From Kocuria flava (GTDB lineage: Bacteria; Actinomycetota; Actinomycetes; Actinomycetales; Micrococcaceae), in NCBI RefSeq assembly GCF_001482365.1, contig NZ_CP013254.1:1364001-1428000 (forward strand): 64,000 nt of DNA, given 5' to 3'. The notes under the pieces are model-generated. The model saw only the letters and a program-made list of their open reading frames with translations, made no database searches and had not been told where the DNA came from. This document shows, one piece after another, positions 8,082 to 16,101 of this stretch. The position numbers were made by a program, and so were the translations under genes. Each line of letters opens with the position of its first letter. Positions within the stretch are counted from its first letter, which is position 1.

Positions 8082-8144
8082 CTCCGTGTCCGGGTCCCGG
8101 GGCCGTGCCCGCGGGGACGGCGCGGGAACCGGGCGGGACTTCAG

Positions 8145-8150
8145 TAGCCT
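8145..8150 (+). promoter_or_regulatory. -10 box TAGCCT upstream of the TupA-like gene
   Basis: TAGCCT 42 nt before the GTG at 8193; a short leader with AGGAAGCAGG as ribosome-binding site follows. No clear -35 box is visible. Confidence 0.4.
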
Positions 8151-8192
8151 GGACCCGGAGAGCACCCCACCCAGGAAGCAGGTACGGACGAC

Positions 8193-9095
8193 GTGGCCGC
8201 CAAGAGAGCACCGGAATTCACCAAGAACCCGTGGATCACCCGGGACGGGCGGGGGCCGGCGCTGGCACGCCGCGCCGTGAGCCTCATCCCCCTGGCGCTG
8301 CGCCGCCAGGCCTTCTACCTCTACCGCCACCACCGCTTCTTCCGGTGGCGGCCCCGGACCTTCACCGAGAAGATCCAGTGGCGGCTCCTCCACGACCGCC
8401 GCGAGCTCTTCGCCGTGGGCGGGGACAAGATCGCCATGAAGGACCACGTCGCGGCCATGGGCCTCGACCTGGAGGTGCCCCGCACCCTGTGGCACGGGGA
8501 GGACCTGCGCGCGGTCGCCGACCACGACTGGGGCTGCGACTGGGTGCTCAAGCCCGTCACCGGCTCGGGCTACTCGGCCTTCGGCTCCGGCAGCCTGCGC
8601 GGCAGCGGCCTCGACCTCGACGCGGTCGAGCACTGGCGCGCCGACGACGCCCACCGCATCTACGGCGAGTGGCACTACAGCCGCTCCCGGCCGGGCTACC
8701 TGCTCGAGGAGAGGATCCCGACCCGGGACGGTGCCTCCCCGAACGACTACCGGTTCTTCGTCTTCGACGGCCGCGTCCACGTCGTCCAGATCGACACCCC
8801 GCGGGTGGCGAAGGTCCAGCGCCGGTTCTACGACCGGGACTGGACGCCCCTGGACGTCCGCCAGGCCGGTGCCGACCTCGCCGACCCGGTGGACCCGCCC
8901 GCGACCCTGGGGCGGATGGTCGAGCTCGCCGAGCGCATCGGCGCCGAGTGGGACTTCGTGCGCGTGGACCTCTACGACGCCGACGGCACGATCTGGTTCG
9001 GGGAGCTCACCCCCGCCCCCACCGGAGGGCTGGCGCCCTACGACCCGCCGGAGTTCGACCGGCAGCTCGGCGAGCTCTGGCGGCTGCCCGCCTGA
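8193..9095 (+). CDS. TupA-like ATP-grasp protein
   Basis: 300-residue ATP-grasp fold protein resembling the TupA-like family, named for the teichuronopeptide synthesis gene of alkaliphilic Bacillus. Such enzymes are thought to ligate amino acids to surface glycans. Seen: FTEKIQWRLLHDRR and DKIAMKDHV near the N-terminus (typical opening of the family), WVLKPVTGSGYSAFGSGS (ATP-binding strand and loop), DYRFFVFDGRVHVVQIDT, and the C-terminal metal-binding strand VRVDLYDADGTIWFGELTPAP. GTG at 8193 follows AGGAAGCAGG by about 10 nt. Its place next to two glycosyltransferases and a flippase supports a wall-polymer role; the substrate is not evident. Confidence 0.82.
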   Translation: MAAKRAPEFTKNPWITRDGRGPALARRAVSLIPLALRRQAFYLYRHHRFFRWRPRTFTEKIQWRLLHDRRELFAVGGDKIAMKDHVAAMGLDLEVPRTLWHGEDLRAVADHDWGCDWVLKPVTGSGYSAFGSGSLRGSGLDLDAVEHWRADDAHRIYGEWHYSRSRPGYLLEERIPTRDGASPNDYRFFVFDGRVHVVQIDTPRVAKVQRRFYDRDWTPLDVRQAGADLADPVDPPATLGRMVELAERIGAEWDFVRVDLYDADGTIWFGELTPAPTGGLAPYDPPEFDRQLGELWRLPA

Positions 9096-9258
9096 GCGTC
9101 CGGTCCGGGCGGGACGGGCCGGAAAAGGCCGCTCCGCTGGCAAGTCGACAGGTCGGCGGAACACGACACGCGGACGTCGGTGCCGGCGGCACGTCGTGCG
9201 CACGGCGACGCACTACCGTCAGCTCCGCACACGTCCCGTCGACGCCCCGGAGGCCTCC

Positions 9259-10560
9259 ATGCCCCGCACCACAGCCGTCCGCCTCGGATCTCTTCTCACT
9301 GCGGCACTTCTGACGGCCATCGGAGCCGGGGTCCTGGCCGGTCCGGCGCATGCAGTGTCGCCGGTCTCAGCGCCGGAGCGGGCTGTCGTCATGGTGCCGT
9401 CCGCTCCGGCCGTCGGCGGGGCCATCCGGGCGAAGTGGCTCAGCCTGGGCGGCAGCGGCGGGTTCCTCGGTCATCCCACGAGCCATGAGCGGCGACTGCG
9501 GGACGGCGGGGCGTCGCAGTCCTTCCAGGGCGGACAGATCCACTGGTCCCCGGGCAACGGCGCGCATGTCACCAAGGGCGGAATCCGGAAGACATGGGCG
9601 GTACTCGGGTGGGAGAACGGGTTCCTCGGCTATCCCACGAGCGATGAGCGCCGGCTGCGCAGCGGTGGGGCGTCGCAGTCCTTCCAGGGCGGACAGATCC
9701 ACTGGTCCGCGGCCTCGGGCGCTCACGCCACCCGCGGGGCGATCCAGCGCAAGTGGGCCTCGGCGGGGTGGGAGAACGGAAGCCTACGGTATCCCACCAG
9801 CCATGAGCGTCGACTGCGTGACGGTGGGGCGTCGCAGTCCTTCCAGGGCGGGCAGATCCACTGGTCCCCGGGCAATGGTGCCCACATCACCAGGGGTGCG
9901 ATCCAGCGGACCTGGGCGGCCTCGGGCTGGCAGGACGGCCGCTACGGATACCCGGTCGGAGACGAGTACCGGACCCCGACGGGTGCGGCCCAGCGTTTCG
10001 AGGGCGGCACCATCACGTGGACCGACCCGGCCAAGCGGGTGCACAGCGGATACGGCGACGACGTCATCAGCATCACGAAGCCGGACGGCCCGGGAAGCAT
10101 GGCCGTGGTGGAGGCGACGCACGACGGAAGCAGCAACTTCATCGTCTGGGGCCAGGACGCCGGCTACGCGGACACCGATCTGCTGGTCAACGACATCGGC
10201 ACGTACTCGGGCAGCATGCTGCTGGACGAGGACGACTGGGGGGCGCCCACGGTGCGACTTCGGATCACCGCGGACGGCGCCTGGACCATCTCAGTCCGGT
10301 CGGTGAACTCCCTGCCCTCCTACGGTGCCGACCGCACCGTCTCGGGGCGCGGCAGCTCGGTGTTCCGCTACTCGGGTCGCTCCACGACCCGCCAGATCAA
10401 CCACACCGGCAACAGCAACTTCATCGTCTGGTCCTATCCGAACAATGGGTACGCAGACCTTCTCGTCAACGACATCGGCACCTACTCCGGACGTGTGGCC
10501 TACCCCGGTCCTGCCGTCATCGAGGTCGAAGCGGATGGGTCGTGGTCTATCAGGCCCTGA
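9259..10560 (+). CDS. Secreted LGFP-repeat protein with duplicated C-terminal module
   Basis: 433 residues. A signal peptide is clear (RLGSLLTAALLTAIGAGVLA, cleavage near AHA-VS), so the protein is exported. Residues about 50-255 form four LGFP-type repeats of ~53 residues (FLGHPTS / FLGYPTS / LRYPTS / YGYPVG), a cell-wall-associated repeat in corynebacterial and related proteins. The first three are nearly identical in DNA. The C-terminal part carries two copies of another unit (NFIVW...YAD..LLVNDIGTYSG...ADGSWSI), a beta-rich pattern I cannot name. Codon use is less GC-strict than in neighbours. ATG 9259 is the only start giving the signal peptide. A role in anchoring to the envelope is inferred. 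Confidence 0.82.
   Translation: MPRTTAVRLGSLLTAALLTAIGAGVLAGPAHAVSPVSAPERAVVMVPSAPAVGGAIRAKWLSLGGSGGFLGHPTSHERRLRDGGASQSFQGGQIHWSPGNGAHVTKGGIRKTWAVLGWENGFLGYPTSDERRLRSGGASQSFQGGQIHWSAASGAHATRGAIQRKWASAGWENGSLRYPTSHERRLRDGGASQSFQGGQIHWSPGNGAHITRGAIQRTWAASGWQDGRYGYPVGDEYRTPTGAAQRFEGGTITWTDPAKRVHSGYGDDVISITKPDGPGSMAVVEATHDGSSNFIVWGQDAGYADTDLLVNDIGTYSGSMLLDEDDWGAPTVRLRITADGAWTISVRSVNSLPSYGADRTVSGRGSSVFRYSGRSTTRQINHTGNSNFIVWSYPNNGYADLLVNDIGTYSGRVAYPGPAVIEVEADGSWSIRP
9505..9870 (+). repeat. Three near-identical coding repeats (about 160 bp unit)
   Basis: The stretch CGTCGCAGTCCTTCCAGGGC and its flanks recur at about 9511, 9671 and 9830, with only a few substitutions per unit. It encodes the GASQSFQGGQIHWS part of the first three LGFP repeats. 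The near-identity points to recent duplication or gene conversion. Confidence 0.85.
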
Positions 10561-10697
10561 GCTCCTCCCCAGCCCGCGCGGGGACGGTGCGGTCCAGGAA
10601 CCGATGGGGTCCCGTCATCCTGGCCGCACCCCGTGACCGGGCCCGCCGGTCTCCCTAGACTGGCGGCACCGCAGCCGACCGCGCCGAGGGGGACCCC

Positions 10698-11168
10698 ATG
10701 ACCGACGACGACGCCCGTCCCGCCGCCCCGCCGACCGCCGCCCCGGGACCGGGCCCGGCGCAGACGGTCCCGCCGGCCCCCGCGCCCGGCCGCGCCGGAC
10801 CCCCGGGCGCGGGTCCCTCGGGGATCCCCGACCGCACCGTGCTGGAGCGCTCCGTCGACGCGCTGACGGTGCGCCGGGTCTTCGGCGAGGCCTACGAGCT
10901 GGGCGCCGCCACGGTGATCCCGGTGGCCCGTGTGCGCGGCGCGGGCGGCGGCGGTGGCGGCTACGGGCAGGAGGAGCACGGCTCCGGCGGCGGGCAGGGC
11001 CTCGGCTACGGGGTCCGCGCCGAGCCGGCCGGTGCCTTCGTGGTCACCGGCGACCGGGTGAGCTGGCAGCCGGCCGTCGACGCCGAGCGGATCGCGCTGA
11101 CCTCGGTCCTGGCGTTCTTCGCGACCGCCGCCGCGGTCGGGCTGGCCGTGCTCGGCCGGCGCCGCTGA
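10698..11168 (+). CDS. GerW/YtfJ-like small protein with C-terminal membrane anchor
   Basis: 156 residues. After a Pro/Ala-rich N-terminus, VLERSVDALTVRRVFGEAYELGAATVIPVARVRGAGGGGGGYG matches the GerW (YtfJ) pattern, including the glycine-rich segment. The end is one hydrophobic helix (VLAFFATAAAVGLAVLGRRR) with an Arg tail. The name comes from spore proteins of Bacillus, but the family is wide in non-sporulating actinobacteria, where its job is unknown. ATG follows GAGGGGGACCCC; a TAGACT box lies about 40 nt upstream. It is followed 11 nt later by a membrane protein, probably co-transcribed. Confidence 0.72.
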   Translation: MTDDDARPAAPPTAAPGPGPAQTVPPAPAPGRAGPPGAGPSGIPDRTVLERSVDALTVRRVFGEAYELGAATVIPVARVRGAGGGGGGYGQEEHGSGGGQGLGYGVRAEPAGAFVVTGDRVSWQPAVDAERIALTSVLAFFATAAAVGLAVLGRRR

Positions 11169-11179
11169 GGGGCGCGGCG

Positions 11180-11596
11180 GTGCCGTTCCTGGTGCGGGTG
11201 CTGGTCAACGCGGCCGCCCTGTGGGCGGCCGCGTGGCTGCTGCCCGGCATGACGATCGAGGCCGACCCCTCCGTGGTCGCGGCCGTGGGCAGCCCCACCA
11301 CGGCCGCGGTGCTCGCCCACCTGTTCCTGGGCCTCGTCTTCGGAGTGGTCAACGCGGTCGTGCGGCCCGTGCTGCAGCTGCTGTCCCTGCCGATCACGTG
11401 CCTGACGCTCGGGCTGTTCGCGATCGTCGTCAACGCCCTGATGCTGTGGCTGACCGCCTGGCTGAGCTCGTTCACCCCGCTGCGGCTGGGCATCGACGAG
11501 TTCTTCTGGACGGCGGTGCTGGCCACGCTGATCGTCGGGGTGGTCTCGCTGCTGCTCGGCTGGGCCGTGCCCGAGCGGCGGGCGCGAACCCGCTGA
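11180..11596 (+). CDS. Phage_holin_4_2-type small membrane protein
   Basis: 138 residues with four hydrophobic helices (LVNAAALWAAAWLL, VLAHLFLGLVFGVVNAVVRPVL, LSLPITCLTLGLFAIVVNALMLWLTAWL, FFWTAVLATLIVGVVSLLLGW). The VNAVVRPVLQLLSLPIT pattern marks the Phage_holin_4_2 family of chromosomal membrane proteins, which despite the name is not evidence of a prophage. GTG start 11 nt after the GerW-like stop. It converges on the prolyl oligopeptidase with only 16 bp between the stops. Function unknown. Confidence 0.75.
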   Translation: MPFLVRVLVNAAALWAAAWLLPGMTIEADPSVVAAVGSPTTAAVLAHLFLGLVFGVVNAVVRPVLQLLSLPITCLTLGLFAIVVNALMLWLTAWLSSFTPLRLGIDEFFWTAVLATLIVGVVSLLLGWAVPERRARTR

Positions 11597-11612
11597 CCCC
11601 CCCCCGGGCGGG

Positions 11613-13751
11613 TCAGTCCCGGTGCAGCATCCGCCACAGGAACTCGTGGGAGAGCGCGTGCAGCCGCGCGGCCTGCTTGTTGTCCCCGGCGCCGGCGTGC
11701 CCGCCGTTGGTGGCCTCGTAGAACCACACGTCCTCGTGGCCGAGCCCCTGCAGGCGGGCGGCGGCCTTGCGCGCCTGGACGGGACCGACCCGGTCGTCGC
11801 TCGTGGCCGTCCAGAACAGCACGGGCGGGTAGTCCTCCCCGGCGCGCATCAGGTGGTACGGGGAGAAGGTGCGCAGGAACTCCCACTGCGCCGGGTCCTC
11901 GGGGTCGCCGTACTCGGCGATCCAGGAGGCACCGGCGGACAGCTGCGTGTAGCGGCGCATGTCCAGCAGGGGCACCCCGCAGGAGACGGCCCCGAACAGG
12001 TGGGGCCAGCGGGTGAGCATGTTGCCCACGAGCAGCCCGCCGTTGGAGCCGCCCGAGCAGGCCAGCCGCTCCCGGGAGCAGACCCCGCGGGCCTGGAGGT
12101 CGGCGGCCACGGCGGCGAAGTCCTCGTAGGCACGGTGGCGCCGCTCCCGCAGCGCCGCCCGGTGCCAGGAGGGGCCGTACTCCCCGCCGCCGCGGATGTT
12201 GGCGAGCACGTAGACCCCCGAGCGACCCTCGTCGTCGGTGCGGGCCAGCCAGGAGCGCCCGAGGGAGCCCGAGTAGGAGGGGGTGCGGGAGACCTCGAAG
12301 CCGCCGTAGCCCGAGAGCAGCGTGGGGTTGCGCCCGTCGGCGACCAGCCCGGCCGGGCCCACCTGGAAGTAGGGCACGCGGGTGCCGTCGGCCGAGACGG
12401 CGAAGTGCTGCTCGACGACCAGCCCGGAGGCATCGAAGAAGGACGGGGCGCGCTTGACGACCCGCGGCGCGGTGCCGGGGTCCGTGCCGGTGGCCAGCGT
12501 CCCGCGCGCGACGGTCGTGGGCGTGAGGAAGCCCGTGGCCACGAGCCAGTGGTCGTTGCCGGCCTCGGGGTCCTCGTCGTCGACCGCCCAGGCGTCGACG
12601 CTGTGCAGCGCGGGCGCCCCGGGCAGCTCCGCGGTGGTCCACGTCCCGGGCTCGGCCACGAGCACCACGGAGGAGACGTCGCGCAGCAGCTCGAGCAGCA
12701 GCCGGTCGGCCGTCCAGGACCACGACTGCAGGGACGTGTGCGCGTCCGGGACGAAGACGGGCACCACGGTGCGGTCCCCGGCCAGGAACGCCTCGAGGTC
12801 CGCGGCCAGCAGCGACCCCGCCAGGTGGCGCGTCCCGCCCAGCTCGAAGTCCTCCTGCGGGCGCAGCAGCAGCCACTGCCGGTGCAGGTCCACGGTGACG
12901 GTCTCGGGCACGTCCACGTGCACGAGGCCGCCGTCGCGCACCAGATGGGTGCGGGAGGAGAAGAAGTCGACGACGTCCACGGCGACGTCGCGCACGAAGC
13001 CGGGGGTGTGGTCGCGCACGAGCACCGCCTGCACGTGGTCCTCGGGCACCTCGAAGACCTGCCGGGCCTCGGCGAGGTCCTGGCCGCGGCGCAGCACGCG
13101 CACCGTGCGGGGGTAGGAGGAGGTGGTCAGGCTCCCCGGGCCGAAGTCGGTGCCCACGTGCACGGTGTCCGCGTCCACCCAGGTCACCGAGGACTTGGCG
13201 GTGGGGACGTCGAAGCCGCCGGGCACGAACTCGCGGCGCTCGAGGTCGAACTCCCGCACCCGCTTCGCGTCCCCGCCGTCGGGGGACAGGCTCACGAGCG
13301 CCCGCCGGTGCACCCCGCCGGTGTACTGCGGGCGCAGCAGGCGCGCCCCGCCCCACACCCAGTCCACGCCCTCGGCCGCGGCGAGGGCGTCGACGTCCAG
13401 CAGCACCTCCCACTGCGGGTCCTCGCCGGTCCACGACTCCCACCCGGTGCGGCGGAACAGGCCGCGCGGGTGCTCGGCGTCGCGCCAGAAGTTGTAGTAG
13501 TGCTCCCCGTGCTTGGCGACCATGGGGATCCGGTCGGCCGAGTCCATCACCGCCAGCACGTCCGCCTCGAGCCGCTCCAGGGCCGGGCCCTCGAGCAGGG
13601 ACAGGGTCCGGGCGTTCTGCCGGGCCACCCACGCCAGCGGGGCGGGCCCGTCGATCTCCTCGAGCCACAGGTGCTCGTCGTGGGGCTGCCCGGCGGGCGG
13701 GGAGCCGGCCGGGGCGGTGCTGCGGGCGTCGGTGCCGGTGCTCTCGCTCAT
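11613..13751 (-). CDS. Prolyl oligopeptidase family serine peptidase (S9A)
   Basis: 712 residues, the usual length of the family, no signal peptide: a cytoplasmic peptidase cutting after proline in short peptides. The N-terminal two-thirds form the beta-propeller gate; the C-terminal alpha/beta-hydrolase domain has the nucleophile in ACSGGSNGGLLVGNM (Ser569), the acid in TSDDRVGPVQARK and the His in EATNGGHAGAGDNK. LWLEEIDGPAPLAWV near residue 28 is the typical opening of the family. ATG at 13751 gives that N-terminus; the frame further upstream overlaps the divergent gene. Confidence 0.92.
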   Translation of the reverse strand: MSESTGTDARSTAPAGSPPAGQPHDEHLWLEEIDGPAPLAWVARQNARTLSLLEGPALERLEADVLAVMDSADRIPMVAKHGEHYYNFWRDAEHPRGLFRRTGWESWTGEDPQWEVLLDVDALAAAEGVDWVWGGARLLRPQYTGGVHRRALVSLSPDGGDAKRVREFDLERREFVPGGFDVPTAKSSVTWVDADTVHVGTDFGPGSLTTSSYPRTVRVLRRGQDLAEARQVFEVPEDHVQAVLVRDHTPGFVRDVAVDVVDFFSSRTHLVRDGGLVHVDVPETVTVDLHRQWLLLRPQEDFELGGTRHLAGSLLAADLEAFLAGDRTVVPVFVPDAHTSLQSWSWTADRLLLELLRDVSSVVLVAEPGTWTTAELPGAPALHSVDAWAVDDEDPEAGNDHWLVATGFLTPTTVARGTLATGTDPGTAPRVVKRAPSFFDASGLVVEQHFAVSADGTRVPYFQVGPAGLVADGRNPTLLSGYGGFEVSRTPSYSGSLGRSWLARTDDEGRSGVYVLANIRGGGEYGPSWHRAALRERRHRAYEDFAAVAADLQARGVCSRERLACSGGSNGGLLVGNMLTRWPHLFGAVSCGVPLLDMRRYTQLSAGASWIAEYGDPEDPAQWEFLRTFSPYHLMRAGEDYPPVLFWTATSDDRVGPVQARKAAARLQGLGHEDVWFYEATNGGHAGAGDNKQAARLHALSHEFLWRMLHRD

Positions 13752-13802
13752 GCGGCCATCGTAGGCGGGGTCCGCCGTGCGCCGGCCCGGGGCGCGGGTC
13801 GA

Positions 13803-13808
13803 TACGCT
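13803..13808 (+). promoter_or_regulatory. -10 box TACGCT of a leaderless transcript
   Basis: TACGCT, seven nt, then ATG at 13816; no Shine-Dalgarno sequence. Confidence 0.55.
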
Positions 13809-13815
13809 GGGCGGC

Positions 13816-15819
13816 ATGAGTGCAGCGGGCGGAGCGGGTGCGGAGCGGCGGGTCGTGGTCATCGGGGCGGGGCCGCGCGGGCTCTCGGCCGTGGAGCGGT
13901 TCGCGGCGCGCTCGGCGGCCACGGGCACCCGGGTGCGGCTCGACGTCGTCGACCCCTTCCCTCCGGGACCCGGGCACGTGTGGCGCACGGACCAGTCCCC
14001 GCTGTACCTGATGAACACCCCGTCCCTGTTCCCCACCGTGGTCCCCGACGACGGCGTGCTGCCGGTCGACCCGCTGCCGCCGCTGCGGGGGATGAGCTTC
14101 GAGCGGTGGCGGCTCGCGGTCGTGGCCGGGGAGATCACGATCGACGCCGACGACGCCGCGCACCTGACCCGCATGACGCCGAGGTCGTACCCCTCCCGGC
14201 GCATGTACGGGGTCTACCTCGAGTGGGTGCTGCGCACGCTGCGCGAGGTGCTGCCCCCGACCGCCGAGCTGCACGCCCACCGCGCGGAGGCCGTCGGCGT
14301 GCACGTGCGCGCGCAGGCCCGGCACCGCTACGACGTCGAGATCAGCGGCGGGCAGAACCTCCCCGCCGACGCCGTGGTGCTCGCCCTGGGCCACCTCGAC
14401 GCCGACCTGCGCCCGGACCAGAAGGAGCTCGTGGACGGGGCCGCCGAGTTCGGCCTGGACTACCGGCCGCCGGCCGTGCCCGCCGACGTGCACTGGGACG
14501 CGCTGCCCGCGGGGGAGACGGTCCTGGTGCGCGGGATGGGGCTGAACTTCTGCGACGTCCTGGCCCAGGTCACCGAGGGCCGCGGCGGGATCTACACCCA
14601 GGAGGGGGAGCGGATGCGCTACCACCCCTCCGGCCGGGAGCCCGTGATCGTGGCCGGCTCCCGCCGCGGCGTGCCCTACCGCGCCAAGGGCGAGTTCGGG
14701 GGCTACTACGCCGACGGGGCCCGGCCCCACCACTTCACCCTGGAGGCGGTGCGCGCGCTGGCCGCGCGCACCCGGGGGAAGCTGTCCTTCGACGCCGACC
14801 TGTGGCCGCTGATCCGCAAGGACGCCGTGCGCCACTACTACGCGGTGCTCGCCCGCACGGCCCCCGAGGCCTTCGAGACCGACCCGCAGCGGTTCCTGCA
14901 GGAGCTCGACGCCGTGCTCGCCTCCGGCGACGACCATCCCGAGGGCCCGTGGGCGAGCCGCGCCGAGGCGCTCGTGGCCACCGCCGTGGTGCCCGGGCGC
15001 AACATCAGCGCCGCCCGCCTCGCCCGGCCGTTCGAGGGGGTCAGCTTCGACTCCCACGATGCCTTCGCCGCCGCCGTGGTCCACCACCTCGACCGCGACG
15101 TCCACGGGGCGCTCGCCGCGGAGGACGACCCGGTGCGCATGGCCATCGCCTCCCTCAACGCCTCCCGCACGGTGCTCAAGGCCGTGCTCGCCGACATCGG
15201 CATCGACGACGCCTCCTGGCACGACGAGCTGCGGCGCAGCTTCGAGCCGTTCGTGGAGGGCCTCGCCTCCGGTCCGCCCGTGCTGCGCATCCAGCAGCTC
15301 GCCGCGCTGGCCCGCGCCGGGGTGGTGCGCTTCCTGGGCCCGGACCCGCAGTTCCGCGTGGACGAGGAGGCCGGCTGCTTCGTGGGCACCTCGCCGTGGG
15401 TGCAGGACGAGCCCGTCCACGCCCGCCACCTCGTGGAGGCGATGTCCCCGCCCAACGACGTGCGGCGCAACATCTCCCCGCTGCTGACGTCGATGCACCG
15501 GGAGGGCCTCGTGCGGGTCCGCGCCCTGGACACCGTGGACGGTGTGGCCACCGTGCCCTCCACCGGCCTCGACGTCACGGCGGCCCCCTACCGGGCCGTG
15601 CGGGTCGACGGCGGCGCCGAGCCCGGGGTCTTCGTGCTCGGGCTGCAGCTGTCGGCCGTGCAGTGGGGCGTGGCGATCGCCGCCGAGGCCGGGGCCTCCG
15701 CCGAGCTGGGCGCGCGCACCCTGGCCGACGCCGACCGGGTCGCCGAGGCCGTGCTCGCACCCCGCCCCGTCCGCTCGGGCCCCCTCCCCGCCCGTCCGGG
15801 CGCCCTCCCCACCCGATGA
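13816..15819 (+). CDS. FAD/NAD(P)-binding protein (NAD_binding_9 type)
   Basis: 667 residues. RRVVVIGAGPRGLSAVERFAA is a dinucleotide-binding Rossmann motif (GxGxxG form GAGPRG). The whole resembles the FAD-NAD(P)-binding proteins that actinobacteria carry near adenylation or lysine/ornithine hydroxylase-like genes; the reaction is not known. RMYGVYLEWVLR near residue 135, LALGHLD near 195 and a C-terminal LGLQLSAVQWGVAIAAEAG block are further family landmarks. The start follows a TACGCT box directly. The stop codon TGA overlaps the first of three GAGTGACCCC repeats, which lead into a large palindrome. Confidence 0.8.
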   Translation: MSAAGGAGAERRVVVIGAGPRGLSAVERFAARSAATGTRVRLDVVDPFPPGPGHVWRTDQSPLYLMNTPSLFPTVVPDDGVLPVDPLPPLRGMSFERWRLAVVAGEITIDADDAAHLTRMTPRSYPSRRMYGVYLEWVLRTLREVLPPTAELHAHRAEAVGVHVRAQARHRYDVEISGGQNLPADAVVLALGHLDADLRPDQKELVDGAAEFGLDYRPPAVPADVHWDALPAGETVLVRGMGLNFCDVLAQVTEGRGGIYTQEGERMRYHPSGREPVIVAGSRRGVPYRAKGEFGGYYADGARPHHFTLEAVRALAARTRGKLSFDADLWPLIRKDAVRHYYAVLARTAPEAFETDPQRFLQELDAVLASGDDHPEGPWASRAEALVATAVVPGRNISAARLARPFEGVSFDSHDAFAAAVVHHLDRDVHGALAAEDDPVRMAIASLNASRTVLKAVLADIGIDDASWHDELRRSFEPFVEGLASGPPVLRIQQLAALARAGVVRFLGPDPQFRVDEEAGCFVGTSPWVQDEPVHARHLVEAMSPPNDVRRNISPLLTSMHREGLVRVRALDTVDGVATVPSTGLDVTAAPYRAVRVDGGAEPGVFVLGLQLSAVQWGVAIAAEAGASAELGARTLADADRVAEAVLAPRPVRSGPLPARPGALPTR

Positions 15820-15870
15820 GTGACCCCGTTCGCGCCGGCGAGTGACCCCTCCCCGCCGGCGAGTGACCCC
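15818..15870 (+). repeat. Three direct repeats of GAGTGACCCC
   Basis: GAGTGACCCC at 15818, 15840 and 15861, spaced 21-22 bp, the last being the start of the palindrome that follows. The spacers are also related (GTTCGCGCCGGC, TCCCCGCCGGC). Confidence 0.8.
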
Positions 15871-15926
15871 GTTCGCGTCGGGTGACCACGGAAGATCGGG
15901 GTCACCCGACGCGAACGGGGTCACTC
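15861..15926. repeat. Palindromic element, copy 1
   Basis: Perfect 27-bp inverted arms (15861-15887 and 15900-15926), starting GAGTGACCCCGTTCGCGTCG, with a 12-nt centre. It lies right after the FAD protein gene, where it could end transcription. It shares its arm sequence with copy 2 at 16735-16800 apart from one base pair (T-A here, G-C there), changed on both arms. Confidence 0.9.
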
Positions 15927-15937
15927 GGTGCCGAGGC

Positions 15938-15990
15938 GGGCCGGGGGCCGGGGCGGGCCGGGGGCCGGGGCGGGCCGGGGCGCCGGGGGC
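15938..15990 (+). repeat. GC-only tandem repeat, 17-bp unit
   Basis: GGGCCGGGGGCCGGGGC repeated about 2.6 times without interruption. Runs of 3-5 G could fold into a G-quadruplex. No coding frame crosses it. Confidence 0.75.
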
Positions 15991-16101
15991 GGTGCGGATC
16001 CGCACTGCACCGTGGAGCCGCACCCGGCCCGTCGTGGCCGCCGGTGCACAGGGTGGCCGCCCCTGCCCCTGGAGCGGGCGGCGTCCGTCCACGGTGGCGG
16101 G

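Noticed and set aside
7959..8147. 62-residue frame overlapping tRNA-Ser(GCU)
   Set aside because: It crosses the tRNA and its terminator and encodes nothing recognisable.
9505..9870. CRISPR-like repeats
   Set aside because: The ~160-bp units are in-frame coding repeats of the LGFP protein, without short unique spacers or cas genes.
10698..11168. Sporulation, suggested by the GerW/YtfJ-like protein
   Set aside because: The family is widespread in non-sporulating actinobacteria and no other spore gene is seen.
11180..11596. Prophage, suggested by the holin-like protein
   Set aside because: Phage_holin_4_2 proteins are ordinary chromosomal genes in actinobacteria, and no other phage gene is present.
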